A stretch of DNA of 39,713 nucleotides from Helicobacteraceae bacterium (GTDB lineage Bacteria; Campylobacterota; Campylobacteria; Campylobacterales; Sulfurimonadaceae). The stretch's first letter is position 1. The number at the start of each line of letters is the position of its first letter. A model generated the notes under the pieces. It ran no database searches. It had not been told where the DNA came from and worked only from the letters and a program-made list of their open reading frames with translations. The position numbers and the translations under genes were made by a program. Below, in pieces: positions 1 through 7,472 of this stretch. The stretch spans positions 76,837 through 116,549 of the forward strand of contig JALWGC010000011.1 of assembly GCA_027038835.1 (NCBI GenBank), in the 5' to 3' direction.

Positions 1-454
1 CCGCTTTTTCAAACGCTTCTATAAAACTTTCTCTGCAGTCTGGATACCCGCTACTATCCTCTTCGACGACACCTATGGCGATGGCGTTGGCTCGTTCCTT
101 TTCCGCTATGGCGACTGCCATCGAGAGGAAAATCCCGTTTCGAAACGGAACGTAAGTTATGGGTATCCCCTCCTCTATGCCGTCTGTCGGCACTTCCAAC
201 GAAACATCGGTCAACGCCGAAGCACCAAGTTGGGAAAAGAAATCCATATCCAAAACGTATCTGTTAGTCACTTCGAGCGCATCGCAAACGTCGTTGAAAG
301 CTTCGAGTTCCTTTCGCTCAGTTCTTTGGGCGTAGTTGAAGTGTACGCCGATGATATCGTACCCCTCTTTTTTCATCATAAAAGATGCCAAAGTGGAGTC
401 CATACCGCCACTGATGATACATACACACCGTTTTTTGTCGTAATTTTTCTTCAT
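1..454 (-). CDS. queC: 7-cyano-7-deazaguanine synthase QueC (3' end outside window)
   Basis: QueC makes preQ0 from 7-carboxy-7-deazaguanine, ammonia and ATP in the cytoplasm, a step of queuosine tRNA modification. Reading leftward from the ATG at 452-454 gives a protein beginning MKKNYDKKRCVCIISGGMDS. The SGGMDST PP-loop (residues 15-21) is the ATP-pyrophosphatase signature of the QueC/ExsB family. Further on, FRNGIFLSMAVAIAE and the IGVVEEDSSGYPDCR stretch are characteristic QueC segments, the latter where most members read G.n..D.SGYPDCR. About 151 residues are visible; the family is usually near 220, so the C-terminal zinc-binding cysteines lie beyond the left edge. The start has no Shine-Dalgarno sequence, but TGCTAAAAT ends 7 nt upstream, so the mRNA may be leaderless. 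It diverges from the small YjfB-like gene. Confidence 0.93.
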   Translation of the reverse strand, partial: MKKNYDKKRCVCIISGGMDSTLASFMMKKEGYDIIGVHFNYAQRTERKELEAFNDVCDALEVTNRYVLDMDFFSQLGASALTDVSLEVPTDGIEEGIPITYVPFRNGIFLSMAVAIAEKERANAIAIGVVEEDSSGYPDCRESFIEAFEKA

Positions 455-461
455 AATGAGA

Positions 462-470
462 ATTTTAGCA
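462..470 (-). promoter_or_regulatory. Extended -10 promoter element of queC
   Basis: On the minus strand the sequence reads TGCTAAAAT, an extended -10 element, followed by 7 nt and then the queC ATG. The predicted transcription start therefore falls at or next to the start codon, leaving no room for a leader. Confidence 0.5.
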
Positions 471-479
471 TAAAGAGAT

Positions 480-485
480 TATAAT
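480..485 (+). promoter_or_regulatory. -10 box upstream of the YjfB-like gene
   Basis: A perfect TATAAT lies 42 bases before the ATG at 528. The leader it would produce carries a small hairpin (GGGT at 499-502 pairing with ACCC at 508-511) and the strong Shine-Dalgarno AAGGAGG at 516-522. Confidence 0.55.
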
Positions 486-527
486 GAGGTTAGAAAAAGG
501 GTGTAAAACCCATAGAAGGAGGCTGTT

Positions 528-743
528 ATGGATGTTTCGGCAGCAACGACACAAAATACTCCAAATGGTGTATATGCGCTTAAAAAAGCGATGGAAGTAG
601 AACAAAACAGTGTTGCAAAAATCTTGGACGACTCTGCTGTGCAGCAGCAACAGCTACAACAACAGCAAGAAAAACAGCTCCAACAGCAACAACAAACAGC
701 GGAACTCACCGGCCTTGGGATGAACCTCAACGTCGTAGCGTAG
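528..743 (+). CDS. Small glutamine-rich protein, YjfB-like (putative motility protein family)
   Basis: This is a 71-residue protein. The N-terminal half (MDVSA..., then VYALKKAMEVEQ around residues 15-26) resembles the short YjfB family (PF14070), annotated as putative motility proteins whose molecular role is unknown. Residues about 39-57 are almost all glutamine, broken by single L, EK and L residues. The C-terminus LTGLGMNLNVVA is the conserved hydrophobic tail seen in related epsilonproteobacterial proteins. The start is secured by a strong AAGGAGG five bases before the ATG. There is no signal peptide or membrane segment. It is followed by ybeY after 21 bases. The family assignment rests on the short LKKAM motif and size only, so it is tentative; that the gene is real is much surer. 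Confidence 0.7.
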   Translation: MDVSAATTQNTPNGVYALKKAMEVEQNSVAKILDDSAVQQQQLQQQQEKQLQQQQQTAELTGLGMNLNVVA

Positions 744-764
744 AAGTTACTTTTAGATTTGTAT

Positions 765-1190
765 ATGGTGGAGATAGAAAACAAAACAGAGTGCGAAGTA
801 GATGAAAACCTTCTTTTGCAAATCGCTTCGAAATATACGAAAAAAGATATAGAACTCATCGTTACCGACAACGAAGAGATACGACACATAAACAAAACCT
901 ACAGAGGTATAGACCGCCCTACCGATGTTTTGAGCTTCCCCTTGGAGGGGAAGAAAAACAAACTTCTTGGAACTATCGTAATATCATGTGATTTTGTCGA
1001 CAATGTTTCCAAAGAACTTGGACATTCTGCAAAAGAAGAGTTCGTTTTACTTTTTATTCATGGGATGCTGCATTTGGTTGGGTACGACCATGAGATAGAT
1101 AACGGAGAGATGAGAAAAGAGGAGGAGAAAATCATAAACGCTTTTCATTTACCCAAAAGTTTGATAGTCAGGAGTGAAGATGTTTCTTGA
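765..1190 (+). CDS. ybeY: Endoribonuclease YbeY (rRNA maturation factor)
   Basis: YbeY is a zinc-dependent single-strand endoribonuclease that acts in 16S rRNA 3' end maturation and 70S ribosome quality control. The signature HGMLHLVGYDH (residues 99-109 from the ATG at 765) supplies the three zinc-binding histidines in the H-x3-H-x5-H arrangement. The upstream segment RPTDVLSFPLE is the other conserved YbeY block. Length (141 aa) is normal. A TTG two codons earlier (759) is an alternative start; neither has a clear Shine-Dalgarno. The end overlaps the start of the following exchanger gene by 11 bases, indicating co-transcription. Confidence 0.95.
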   Translation: MVEIENKTECEVDENLLLQIASKYTKKDIELIVTDNEEIRHINKTYRGIDRPTDVLSFPLEGKKNKLLGTIVISCDFVDNVSKELGHSAKEEFVLLFIHGMLHLVGYDHEIDNGEMRKEEEKIINAFHLPKSLIVRSEDVS

Positions 1191-2121
1191 GGTCGTGATA
1201 TTTGTCGTTTCGATGGCGGCATTGATTTACGGTGCTGATTTCATAATCAAAGAAGCGGAAAAAATAGCGCTTCATTTCAATATCTCCCACTATGTCATCG
1301 GTGCTACTTTGGTCGCTTTTGGAACGAGTTTGCCGGAAATGGCAGCTTCTATGGTCGCTTCGTACCACCACAAAACCGATATGGCGGTAGCCAACGTCAT
1401 AGGGAGTGTCACCTTCAACATCACACTCGTTCTTGGAGTCGTCTTTTTACTTTCGAAAAAGATGCACCCAAAACGGGACCTTTTCAACCTCGATAGCGCA
1501 TGGATAGTGATGCCGGTCGTTCTTTTTTTCCTGATGATTCAAGATGGAGTTGTCGGTAGATTCGATGCCGTTTTGTTTTTATTGTTGATGGCTTCGTACA
1601 TCATCTTCCTTTTTGGCTCCGCAAAAGAGGTGCTCGAAGCGGAAATAGACACCGACGATATCGACACGCAAAGCTTTCGATGGCTCCCTACCGTAGCGTT
1701 GCTCATAGTCGGTTTCACCTTGACTGTAGGAGGTGCGAACTACGCGGTCGAGAGCGGGTCGCAAATAGCACGCGGTTTTGGTGTTAGCGAGTGGCTCATA
1801 GGGCTTTTCCTGCTTGCATTTGGTACAAGTTTACCCGAGCTTGTCGTCTCGGTCGTTGCCGCAAAAAAAGGAAATGCGGAGATGAGTATCGGCAATATCA
1901 TCGGCTCGAATGTCGCGAACTTCTCGATGGTACTTGGTTCGGCGGCACTCATAAACCCGTTGTCGATCGACCTTGAAGCTTCAAGTTTCGACCTTTACAT
2001 CTTGACCGCCGCATCGCTCGCTCTTTTGTTCATACTTGCGAACAAACTCTACAACAAAGCCGGAGCGATTTTCCTTTTACTTGTTTTCGCCCTTTTCGTT
2101 CAAAACGCTTTTGCCGCTTAG
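1180..2121 (+). CDS. Calcium/sodium antiporter, CaCA family (YrbG-like)
   Basis: This inner-membrane exchanger is expected to extrude Ca2+ (or a similar cation) in exchange for Na+. The protein has about ten hydrophobic segments and two inverted alpha repeats, each with the GTSLPE ion-binding motif (residues about 48-53 and 215-220), followed by the companion motifs NVIGS and NIIGSN. An acidic cytoplasmic loop (EAEIDTDDIDT) separates the halves, as in K+-dependent-type exchangers and YrbG. The ATG at 1180 is preceded at the right distance by AGGAG (1170-1174), so it is preferred to the GTG at 1174. It overlaps ybeY by 11 bases. Its stop codon overlaps the stop of the convergent mrdA by 4 bases, with no terminator between them. 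Confidence 0.93.
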   Translation: MFLEVVIFVVSMAALIYGADFIIKEAEKIALHFNISHYVIGATLVAFGTSLPEMAASMVASYHHKTDMAVANVIGSVTFNITLVLGVVFLLSKKMHPKRDLFNLDSAWIVMPVVLFFLMIQDGVVGRFDAVLFLLLMASYIIFLFGSAKEVLEAEIDTDDIDTQSFRWLPTVALLIVGFTLTVGGANYAVESGSQIARGFGVSEWLIGLFLLAFGTSLPELVVSVVAAKKGNAEMSIGNIIGSNVANFSMVLGSAALINPLSIDLEASSFDLYILTAASLALLFILANKLYNKAGAIFLLLVFALFVQNAFAA

Positions 2122-3905
2122 CGGCGGGTGATGTAGTTGTGCTCCAAAAGCCAGTTGTAGATATCTGAAACGATTCCCCCTGCCGCTTGCCCCCCATGAC
2201 CTCCGTGTTCGACCAAGACGGTTACGATAATTTGAGGATGTCTGTAAGGACCGTAAGTCGTAAACCAAGCATGCGATCTTGAGTAGTATGATAATTCATG
2301 TTCTAATTTTCTCTTTTGAATATCTTGCTTGATACCCACTACTTGTGCGGTACCGGTTTTTCCGGCTATTTTCACTTTAGAGTGAAGATAGTGCGCTGCC
2401 GTACCTGCTGGATTATTACACACTTGCATCATCGCTTTTTGGATAATGGGTAATCTTCGTTTCTCTTTTTGTGTCAGTACGTCTTTTGGTTTTGGATTGT
2501 AAGGTTTTTTGCCTATAAGCTTGGCAAAATGGGGAACAGGAAGCTTTCCTGTCGCCATCAAAGCGGTAAACGCTGCCATCTGCATAGGAGTTACAAGCAT
2601 ATCCCCTTGCCCTATCGATGTGTTCACCGTTTCACCCATATACCAAGGCTGCCCGTATTTTCTCATTTTCCACTCGCGAGAAGGTACGGTACCTATGAAC
2701 TCGTTTGGCAGATCGACACCGGTTTTTTTTCCAAGCCCCATTCGCTTTAGCCCCTCGCTCATAATCTTGATACCGACTTTGAGACTCCCTTTGTAAAAAT
2801 AGTCGTCACAACTCTCTCGTATCGCTTTGATGATGTCGGTTTTCCCATGACCGCCGTGTTTCCAGCATCGAAACACACGTTTTCCAAGAGGCATTTTTGC
2901 GGTGCAAAACACCGTCCAAAAAGGGTACAGTTTCGTTGTTATATAGATAAGCCCAAGCCCTGTTTTAATGGTTGAACCGGGAGGATACAAACCGTTGACA
3001 AGCTTGTTGGTGAAGGGTTTGTCGAGACTGGTCGTGAGTTTGATCCACTCTTTTTTCGAAATACCGGAAACAAAAGTGTTCAAGTCGTATTCCGGAAAGC
3101 TACTTGCCGCAAGAATCGCTCCATCGGTTTTCATGACAATAACCGCACCCGCTTTTCCTTGGAACTTTTCGGCGATGAAACGCTGTAAATCCATGTCGAT
3201 ATTAAGCGTGAGTTTTCTATTTTCGACCGGCGGCGTGTGTTTCAACTCTTTTATCACTTGATTGTTCGCATTTACCTGAACTATCCGTTTTCCCGCTTCC
3301 CCCTCAAGGTAGGTGTTGTAGTAACGCTCGATACCGTTTTTACCGGTATAACCTATAAGCTCCAAAAGCGGATCGTTTTGAATATCTTTTTTATTCGCCT
3401 TCGAAACGTATCCTATGACGTGGGAAGCGACCTCTTTGAAAGGGTAGTACCGTTTTGGTGCCGGTAGAATCTGGAGGTTGTCATGTAAAAGAAGCTTTGG
3501 ATAGTGGGGCATCATCTCCGTATAGGGGATGAAATCGACTATTTCTATGTAATCATGGTTATAAAACGAATCTTTGCGCTTGTACTTTCTCGTCATTTTC
3601 TTTTTATCGAGCTTGGGAAAAGTTTTTACCAGATTGTCAAGTTCTTTTTCGAACTCTTTTATATGTTTTTTACCTCTTAAGTGAGGCTTCAAAAGAATTT
3701 TGAAACCAAGCTTGTTGATAGCTATGGGTGTGTTCTTTCTATCGAGTATCTCTCCGCGTACCGGTGCGATATACTCCGTTTTTATGGTATTGTTTTGGGA
3801 AAGTTTTTCGTAGTAGGAGTTCGATTCTATTGCAAGATAATACACCCGCACCAAAAGCGCCACCGCGACACTAAGAAAAATGAAAATCAGAAATTTCACT
3901 CTCAT
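2118..3905 (-). CDS. mrdA: Penicillin-binding protein 2 (peptidoglycan D,D-transpeptidase)
   Basis: PBP2 cross-links peptidoglycan during cell elongation as partner of RodA and the MreBCD rod complex. Residues 1-24 form the single N-terminal membrane anchor; a pedestal/dimerisation region follows (VRGEILDRKNTPIA at about 49-62). The transpeptidase domain carries the active-site STIK (Ser311-Lys314), the SCD motif (365-367, where SxN/SxD is expected) and KTGT (516-519). Length 595 aa is normal. The gene is last in the long leftward operon and overlaps the preceding small membrane protein by 4 bases (ATGA). The order elongation PBP after an MreD-like protein is what is expected for this phylum. 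Confidence 0.96.
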   Translation of the reverse strand: MRVKFLIFIFLSVAVALLVRVYYLAIESNSYYEKLSQNNTIKTEYIAPVRGEILDRKNTPIAINKLGFKILLKPHLRGKKHIKEFEKELDNLVKTFPKLDKKKMTRKYKRKDSFYNHDYIEIVDFIPYTEMMPHYPKLLLHDNLQILPAPKRYYPFKEVASHVIGYVSKANKKDIQNDPLLELIGYTGKNGIERYYNTYLEGEAGKRIVQVNANNQVIKELKHTPPVENRKLTLNIDMDLQRFIAEKFQGKAGAVIVMKTDGAILAASSFPEYDLNTFVSGISKKEWIKLTTSLDKPFTNKLVNGLYPPGSTIKTGLGLIYITTKLYPFWTVFCTAKMPLGKRVFRCWKHGGHGKTDIIKAIRESCDDYFYKGSLKVGIKIMSEGLKRMGLGKKTGVDLPNEFIGTVPSREWKMRKYGQPWYMGETVNTSIGQGDMLVTPMQMAAFTALMATGKLPVPHFAKLIGKKPYNPKPKDVLTQKEKRRLPIIQKAMMQVCNNPAGTAAHYLHSKVKIAGKTGTAQVVGIKQDIQKRKLEHELSYYSRSHAWFTTYGPYRHPQIIVTVLVEHGGHGGQAAGGIVSDIYNWLLEHNYITRR

Positions 3906-4357
3906 GCCAACACACTCACTATCAAAAATTCGACAGTTATATAGTAAACTATATAATAATCGATCGATATCCCTTGAATCAGAAAGATTTGCGATAAAAG
4001 CATACTAAAGACGATATATCCGAAATAGGTAATGAAAACATACAGAAAATTTCTTAAGTGTGCTACGTTTATGCTTTGGTCGATTTTAGGAACGACAAAA
4101 CGCTGCATGAGCATAAAATATATCAACACGGAAAAAGCCAGAAAACCTTTTTGTGTTTCCAAAACGAATATGTCTATCAAGACGAAAAAAAGCAGCAGCG
4201 TATCTTCCGTTTGGAGTGAACGTCTAAAAAAAAGGAACAACACCGCCATCATAGGAGGTAAAAACAGATAAATACACCCTAAAGAGGTGTATAAAGCGAA
4301 AACTACACTCCAAAGAGCGTATTTTACAAAGTTTTTATAAGCGATATTTCGTTGCAT
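3902..4357 (-). CDS. Small polytopic membrane protein, MreD-like position
   Basis: This is a 151-residue protein with about five strongly hydrophobic segments, for example SLGCIYLFLPPMMAVLFLF, and a short basic N-terminus. I see no catalytic motif. It sits directly upstream of mrdA and overlaps it by 4 bases. In this phylum that slot is filled by a small membrane protein (Cj0651-type) that may take the place of MreD, the rod-shape factor normally placed beside mrdA. The MreD role is inferred from size, topology and neighbours, not from a motif. The proposed ATG lies 34 bases inside the upstream acetyltransferase gene and lacks a clear Shine-Dalgarno, so the true start could be slightly downstream. 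Confidence 0.75.
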   Translation of the reverse strand: MQRNIAYKNFVKYALWSVVFALYTSLGCIYLFLPPMMAVLFLFFRRSLQTEDTLLLFFVLIDIFVLETQKGFLAFSVLIYFMLMQRFVVPKIDQSINVAHLRNFLYVFITYFGYIVFSMLLSQIFLIQGISIDYYIVYYITVEFLIVSVLA

Positions 4358-4782
4358 ATCGGAAAATGTTTACATTTTATGCAGTCAGCCCAGATTTTAT
4401 GCTCCGGTAGCGACTCTTTTGGTATCTCACTAAATCCTAGTCTTTCGAAAAACGCCTGTTTGTACGTAAGTGCGAGTACTTTTTGCACACCGAGAAAGTC
4501 GGCTTCGTCAAGCAATGTTTCAACAAGCCCCTCCCCTACTTTTTTCCCTCTGAAGTTTTCTTTGACAATGAGCGAGCGGATTTCGGCAAGGTAAGCGGTA
4601 TGGACATGAAGCGCACCGAAACCTATACACTCTCCATCTTCAAACGCCAATGTATAGGAGCGGATATTGGTCGCGACTTCATCGTCGCTTCGCGGTAGTA
4701 TCGTGCCGTTTTCGATTTCGGGCAAAACCAACGCTTGCATTGTAGGGATATCCCTCAAAGTCGCTTTTTTATATGTCACCAT
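4324..4782 (-). CDS. GNAT N-acetyltransferase, short ArgA-like (N-acetylglutamate synthase candidate)
   Basis: This 152-residue GNAT-fold enzyme probably transfers acetyl from acetyl-CoA to L-glutamate, the first step of arginine synthesis. The sequence shows the N-terminal YKKATLRDIP, the AEIRSLIV strand and the acetyl-CoA pyrophosphate loop FRGKKVGEGL (Q/RxxGxG/A type), then VLALTYKQAFFERLGF. The C-terminal KIWADCIKCKHFPICNE cluster with three cysteines is typical of the short ArgA-type acetyltransferases lacking the kinase-like domain. Substrate is inferred from this resemblance. It overlaps engB by 14 bases and is embedded in an envelope/ribosome operon, so context does not confirm the arginine role. 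Confidence 0.8.
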   Translation of the reverse strand: MVTYKKATLRDIPTMQALVLPEIENGTILPRSDDEVATNIRSYTLAFEDGECIGFGALHVHTAYLAEIRSLIVKENFRGKKVGEGLVETLLDEADFLGVQKVLALTYKQAFFERLGFSEIPKESLPEHKIWADCIKCKHFPICNEISLIKTL

Positions 4783-5395
4783 CTGCCTGCTCTTCGTGTT
4801 TGAGGATGTCGTAAATGGTGCTTACAAGCTCTTTTATACCACGTTTTTTCGCACTTGAAACCATCAATGCGCCGGGATACGCTCGTTTTAAAGCGCTGAG
4901 TTCTTTTTGGTTGAGTTTATCGATTTTGGTAAACACTTGCACAATCGTCTGTGAAGGTTCGGCGATGGTAGTCAAAAACTCATAGACGTTCTTGTCGATT
5001 GCAAGGTCTGGATGTCTCGAATCGACAAGATGGATGAAAATTTTTATCTGCTTTCTTTTCGAAATGTAATCGGTTAAATTTTTCTCCCAGTCGCTCTTTT
5101 GGGTTTTGGATACTTTGGCATATCCAAATCCGGGCAAATCGACAAATTTCGCAACGAGTCTTTCTTGTGTATCACGGTCTAAAAACGTAACGTCGAAATA
5201 GTTGATAAGCTTCGTTTTTCCCGGAGTCGAAGAAACTTTAGCAAGGTTTCTTCTATTTGTCAAAGCATTTAGAAGCGAGCTTTTTCCGGCATTGCTGCGC
5301 GCCATAAAAACCACTTCGTTTTGCTCCAGCGAAGGGGGTGCGGCTTTGACATTGGGTGCGGATGTTATGAAACTGGCATCGATGATATCTATCAT
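4769..5395 (-). CDS. engB: Ribosome biogenesis GTP-binding protein EngB (YsxC/YihA)
   Basis: EngB is an essential GTPase in assembly of the 50S ribosomal subunit. G1 is ARSNAGKS (residues 32-39), the switch region has STPGKTKLIN, G3 is DLPGFGYA (from residue 86), and G4 is TKID (156-159), followed by a late SSAKK (G5). The SxTPGxT and DLPGFGYA signatures are specific for this family. In most members the P-loop begins GRSNVGKS; here the first glycine and the valine are both alanine. The translation at this point is unambiguous. The Lys-Ser pair that holds the phosphates is intact, so function is expected. It overlaps lptA by 4 bases (ATGA). Confidence 0.95.
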   Translation of the reverse strand: MIDIIDASFITSAPNVKAAPPSLEQNEVVFMARSNAGKSSLLNALTNRRNLAKVSSTPGKTKLINYFDVTFLDRDTQERLVAKFVDLPGFGYAKVSKTQKSDWEKNLTDYISKRKQIKIFIHLVDSRHPDLAIDKNVYEFLTTIAEPSQTIVQVFTKIDKLNQKELSALKRAYPGALMVSSAKKRGIKELVSTIYDILKHEEQADGDI

Positions 5396-5880
5396 TTTTC
5401 TTTTTTCTCTTTCTCTTCAAGATTGAAAATCATAATGACCGGATTCTTATCAACACCCTTGGCGTAAGATTTACCGCTAATAGCGCTAAACACCACTTCA
5501 TCGCCTCTAATCTCCTTTTTCTCCCCTATTTGGTACAAATAGACGTCTTTGTAGAAGCGGTACTCTTTTTTATTTGGAAAATAAACCACTTTTTGAGCGA
5601 CCCCGGAGTATTTTTTCTTGTTGCTGTCTTCCAATCTGAACTTGACATCACCCTCGGCGATGAACTTTATGGGGTTTCTCTCTTTGTCTGTATAGATAGT
5701 CACTTTCGAGGCGTTGATTTCGTCAAACCCTTTTGTGATGTGCACGTTCCCTTTAAAAAGAGACACCCCTTTGTTTTGATCCGATTCGAAATAGTCCGCT
5801 TTTATTTTCAACTCCTCGGCATACAGACCAAAAGGGAGAAACAAAGTGGCAAACAAAAGTGCAAAGAAGATTTTTTTCAT
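5392..5880 (-). CDS. lptA: LPS transport periplasmic protein LptA
   Basis: LptA forms the periplasmic bridge that carries lipopolysaccharide or lipooligosaccharide from LptC to LptD. The N-terminus (MKKIFFALLFATLFLPFG then LYAEE) is a clear Sec signal peptide, cleaved after about residue 21. The mature part starts LKIKADYFESDQNKGVSLF, the usual OstA/LptA beta-jellyroll opening (Asn/Ala-Asp-x-x-x), with repeated NVHITKG and ASKVTIY strands. The Lys/Glu-rich C-terminus is probably unstructured. Position between lptC and engB is as in other Campylobacterota; both junctions are 4-base ATGA overlaps. Confidence 0.92.
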   Translation of the reverse strand: MKKIFFALLFATLFLPFGLYAEELKIKADYFESDQNKGVSLFKGNVHITKGFDEINASKVTIYTDKERNPIKFIAEGDVKFRLEDSNKKKYSGVAQKVVYFPNKKEYRFYKDVYLYQIGEKKEIRGDEVVFSAISGKSYAKGVDKNPVIMIFNLEEKEKKEK

Positions 5881-6401
5881 CGTTTCTGTCCGTTCAAATG
5901 GTATGTCGCTCTTACATTCGTAGAGCGCAGTTTGTCGTGTTTTAGGTCATAATAGAGCGTATCGCCGTAAACGACGTTTTGTTGCATGGTCGCAACGTAC
6001 GGAGTGTCGCAACGAGCGAACTCTTTTTTTCTGTCGTAAAACGCTTTTTGCGTTTTGAACTCGACACCCTCGCTTGTCATATAACGCACATCTTTTTCCA
6101 AAGTGATGGTGTTGTCTTTGTCTATCCCTTTATGTGCGTTTATGGAGACTATTTTCCCATTGGCATTGTCATTGTAGGAAAAATCGTACAATTCATGTCT
6201 ATCTGCAAATTTCAACGCTTTTTTGCCGGTGGAAAAATCGACGAGCTTGTTCGTATCGAACTCGTAAAGTGTGAAATCTCGCATTTCCAACAACGGTATC
6301 TCCTTATCGTTTTGCGCCGTGCTTATGGAAAGGGGCTTGAAGAGTAGAAATATCCCTCCAAGTATGGCAAAAAGCGATAAAATCAACAGGTTTATATTCA
6401 T
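5877..6401 (-). CDS. lptC: LPS export ABC transporter periplasmic protein LptC
   Basis: LptC is the inner-membrane-anchored periplasmic component that passes LPS from LptBFG to LptA. The 174-residue protein has one N-terminal transmembrane segment (residues about 4-24, LLILSLFAILGGIFLL), then a beta-jellyroll domain with LEMRDFTLYEFD and repeated VRYMTSEGVEF-type strands. It is weakly conserved, as is normal for LptC, but the anchor topology, length and place directly before lptA make the call secure. It is joined to kdsC and lptA by 4-base overlaps. Confidence 0.88.
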   Translation of the reverse strand: MNINLLILSLFAILGGIFLLFKPLSISTAQNDKEIPLLEMRDFTLYEFDTNKLVDFSTGKKALKFADRHELYDFSYNDNANGKIVSINAHKGIDKDNTITLEKDVRYMTSEGVEFKTQKAFYDRKKEFARCDTPYVATMQQNVVYGDTLYYDLKHDKLRSTNVRATYHLNGQKR

Positions 6402-6901
6402 TGCCAGACGCTTAAAAACTCTTTTTGTTGAGCGTTTCTCGAAACTATGGTATCTATCATTTCACGTACGGCTCCCTCGCCCCCTTTGGCTTTGAGTACG
6501 ACATCGGCTTTTTCTTTTATGGACGGATGTGCATCAGCCGGTGCAAAACCAAGCGATGCGACTTCGAACATACCTATATCGTTGAGGTCGTCGCCAATGA
6601 CCGCTACCTCTTGCGGGTCCACCCCTAAAACATCCATGATGTTTTGGAGAACCTCTTTTTTGTTTTTTACACCTTGAAACAGATGAACGATACCAAGCTC
6701 TTTGGCTCTGCGCTCGACAATTTTCGATGTACGTCCGGTAATGATAACGGCATCGTTGCCGATTTTCAACCAAGTGGTGATGCCAAGACCGTCTTTGACA
6801 TTGAACGTTTTGCTCTCCACGCCGTTTTCATCGAAAGTGATGCTGCCGTTTGTCATACACCCATCGACGTCGAGTATAATCATTTTTATCATTTTCGTCA
6901 T
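6398..6901 (-). CDS. kdsC: 3-deoxy-D-manno-octulosonate 8-phosphate phosphatase KdsC
   Basis: KdsC removes phosphate from Kdo 8-phosphate to give Kdo, the inner-core sugar of LPS. It is a HAD-superfamily enzyme of the small uncapped type: motif I DVDGCMTNG (nucleophile and acid Asp, residues about 10-13), motif II ITGRTS, and motif IV GDDLNDIGM, plus the KdsC-specific FNVKDGLGI and GFAPADAHP. The 167 aa length fits. The start (ATG at 6899-6901) overlaps the hisB stop by 4 bases; a second ATG three codons later (MIKMIILDVDG) is possible. Its neighbours lptC/lptA tie Kdo synthesis to LPS export. Confidence 0.93.
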   Translation of the reverse strand: MTKMIKMIILDVDGCMTNGSITFDENGVESKTFNVKDGLGITTWLKIGNDAVIITGRTSKIVERRAKELGIVHLFQGVKNKKEVLQNIMDVLGVDPQEVAVIGDDLNDIGMFEVASLGFAPADAHPSIKEKADVVLKAKGGEGAVREMIDTIVSRNAQQKEFLSVWQ

Positions 6902-7470
6902 AATACATCCTTTGTACTTGGTATGCCAACTTTGGCATTTTTCACAAGCGCTCTACGCAATGCGACCGCTAAAGCTTTGAAAGAAGCTTCGATGATGTGG
7001 TGTTTGTTTTTACCTCTTTGCTGAACGATGTGCGCCGAAATTCTCGCGTTTTGAACGAGAGACTTGAAAAACTCTTCGGCAAGTTCGACATCGAAACTCC
7101 CCACTTTCCCTTCCAGCTCCGCTTCATAAACAAGATAAGGACGATTCGAAAGGTCCAAACAACATTCGACACACGCTTCATCCATCACTATAGCGGCATT
7201 TCCAAAACGCTCCACCCCTTCTATCGGGTAGATGGCTTCAGCTATGGCTTGACCGACTACAATGCCCACATCTTCGACACTGTGATGGTCGTCTATGTGG
7301 GTATCTCCGACACATTTTACCTCGAGGTCGATCAAGCTGTGCTTGGAGAAACTCTCAAGCATATGGTCGAAAAAGCCTACACCGGTATCGATATCGCTTC
7401 TACCGCTACCGTAAATATGCAATTTTACCGTTATATCCGTTTCTTTCGTCTTTCTTTTTTTCTCTACCAT
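6898..7470 (-). CDS. hisB: Imidazoleglycerol-phosphate dehydratase
   Basis: HisB performs the sixth step of histidine synthesis, dehydrating imidazole glycerol phosphate to imidazole acetol phosphate with Mn2+. This is the monofunctional form (190 aa, no phosphatase domain). Metal-binding motifs are visible: GFFDHMLESFSKH (around residue 33) and the repeat HIDDHHSVEDVG (around 60), then SNRPYLVYEAEL and a late HIVQQRGKNKHHIIEA. It is not beside other his genes here; its position between rlpA and kdsC is the usual one in Campylobacterota. Two bases separate it from the rlpA stop. Confidence 0.96.
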   Translation of the reverse strand: MVEKKRKTKETDITVKLHIYGSGRSDIDTGVGFFDHMLESFSKHSLIDLEVKCVGDTHIDDHHSVEDVGIVVGQAIAEAIYPIEGVERFGNAAIVMDEACVECCLDLSNRPYLVYEAELEGKVGSFDVELAEEFFKSLVQNARISAHIVQQRGKNKHHIIEASFKALAVALRRALVKNAKVGIPSTKDVL

Positions 7471-7472
7471 TT

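Noticed and set aside
643-705. The CAA/CAG-rich tract as a phase-variation switch
   Set aside because: The codons are mixed and the unit is three bases, so slippage would change length without altering frame.
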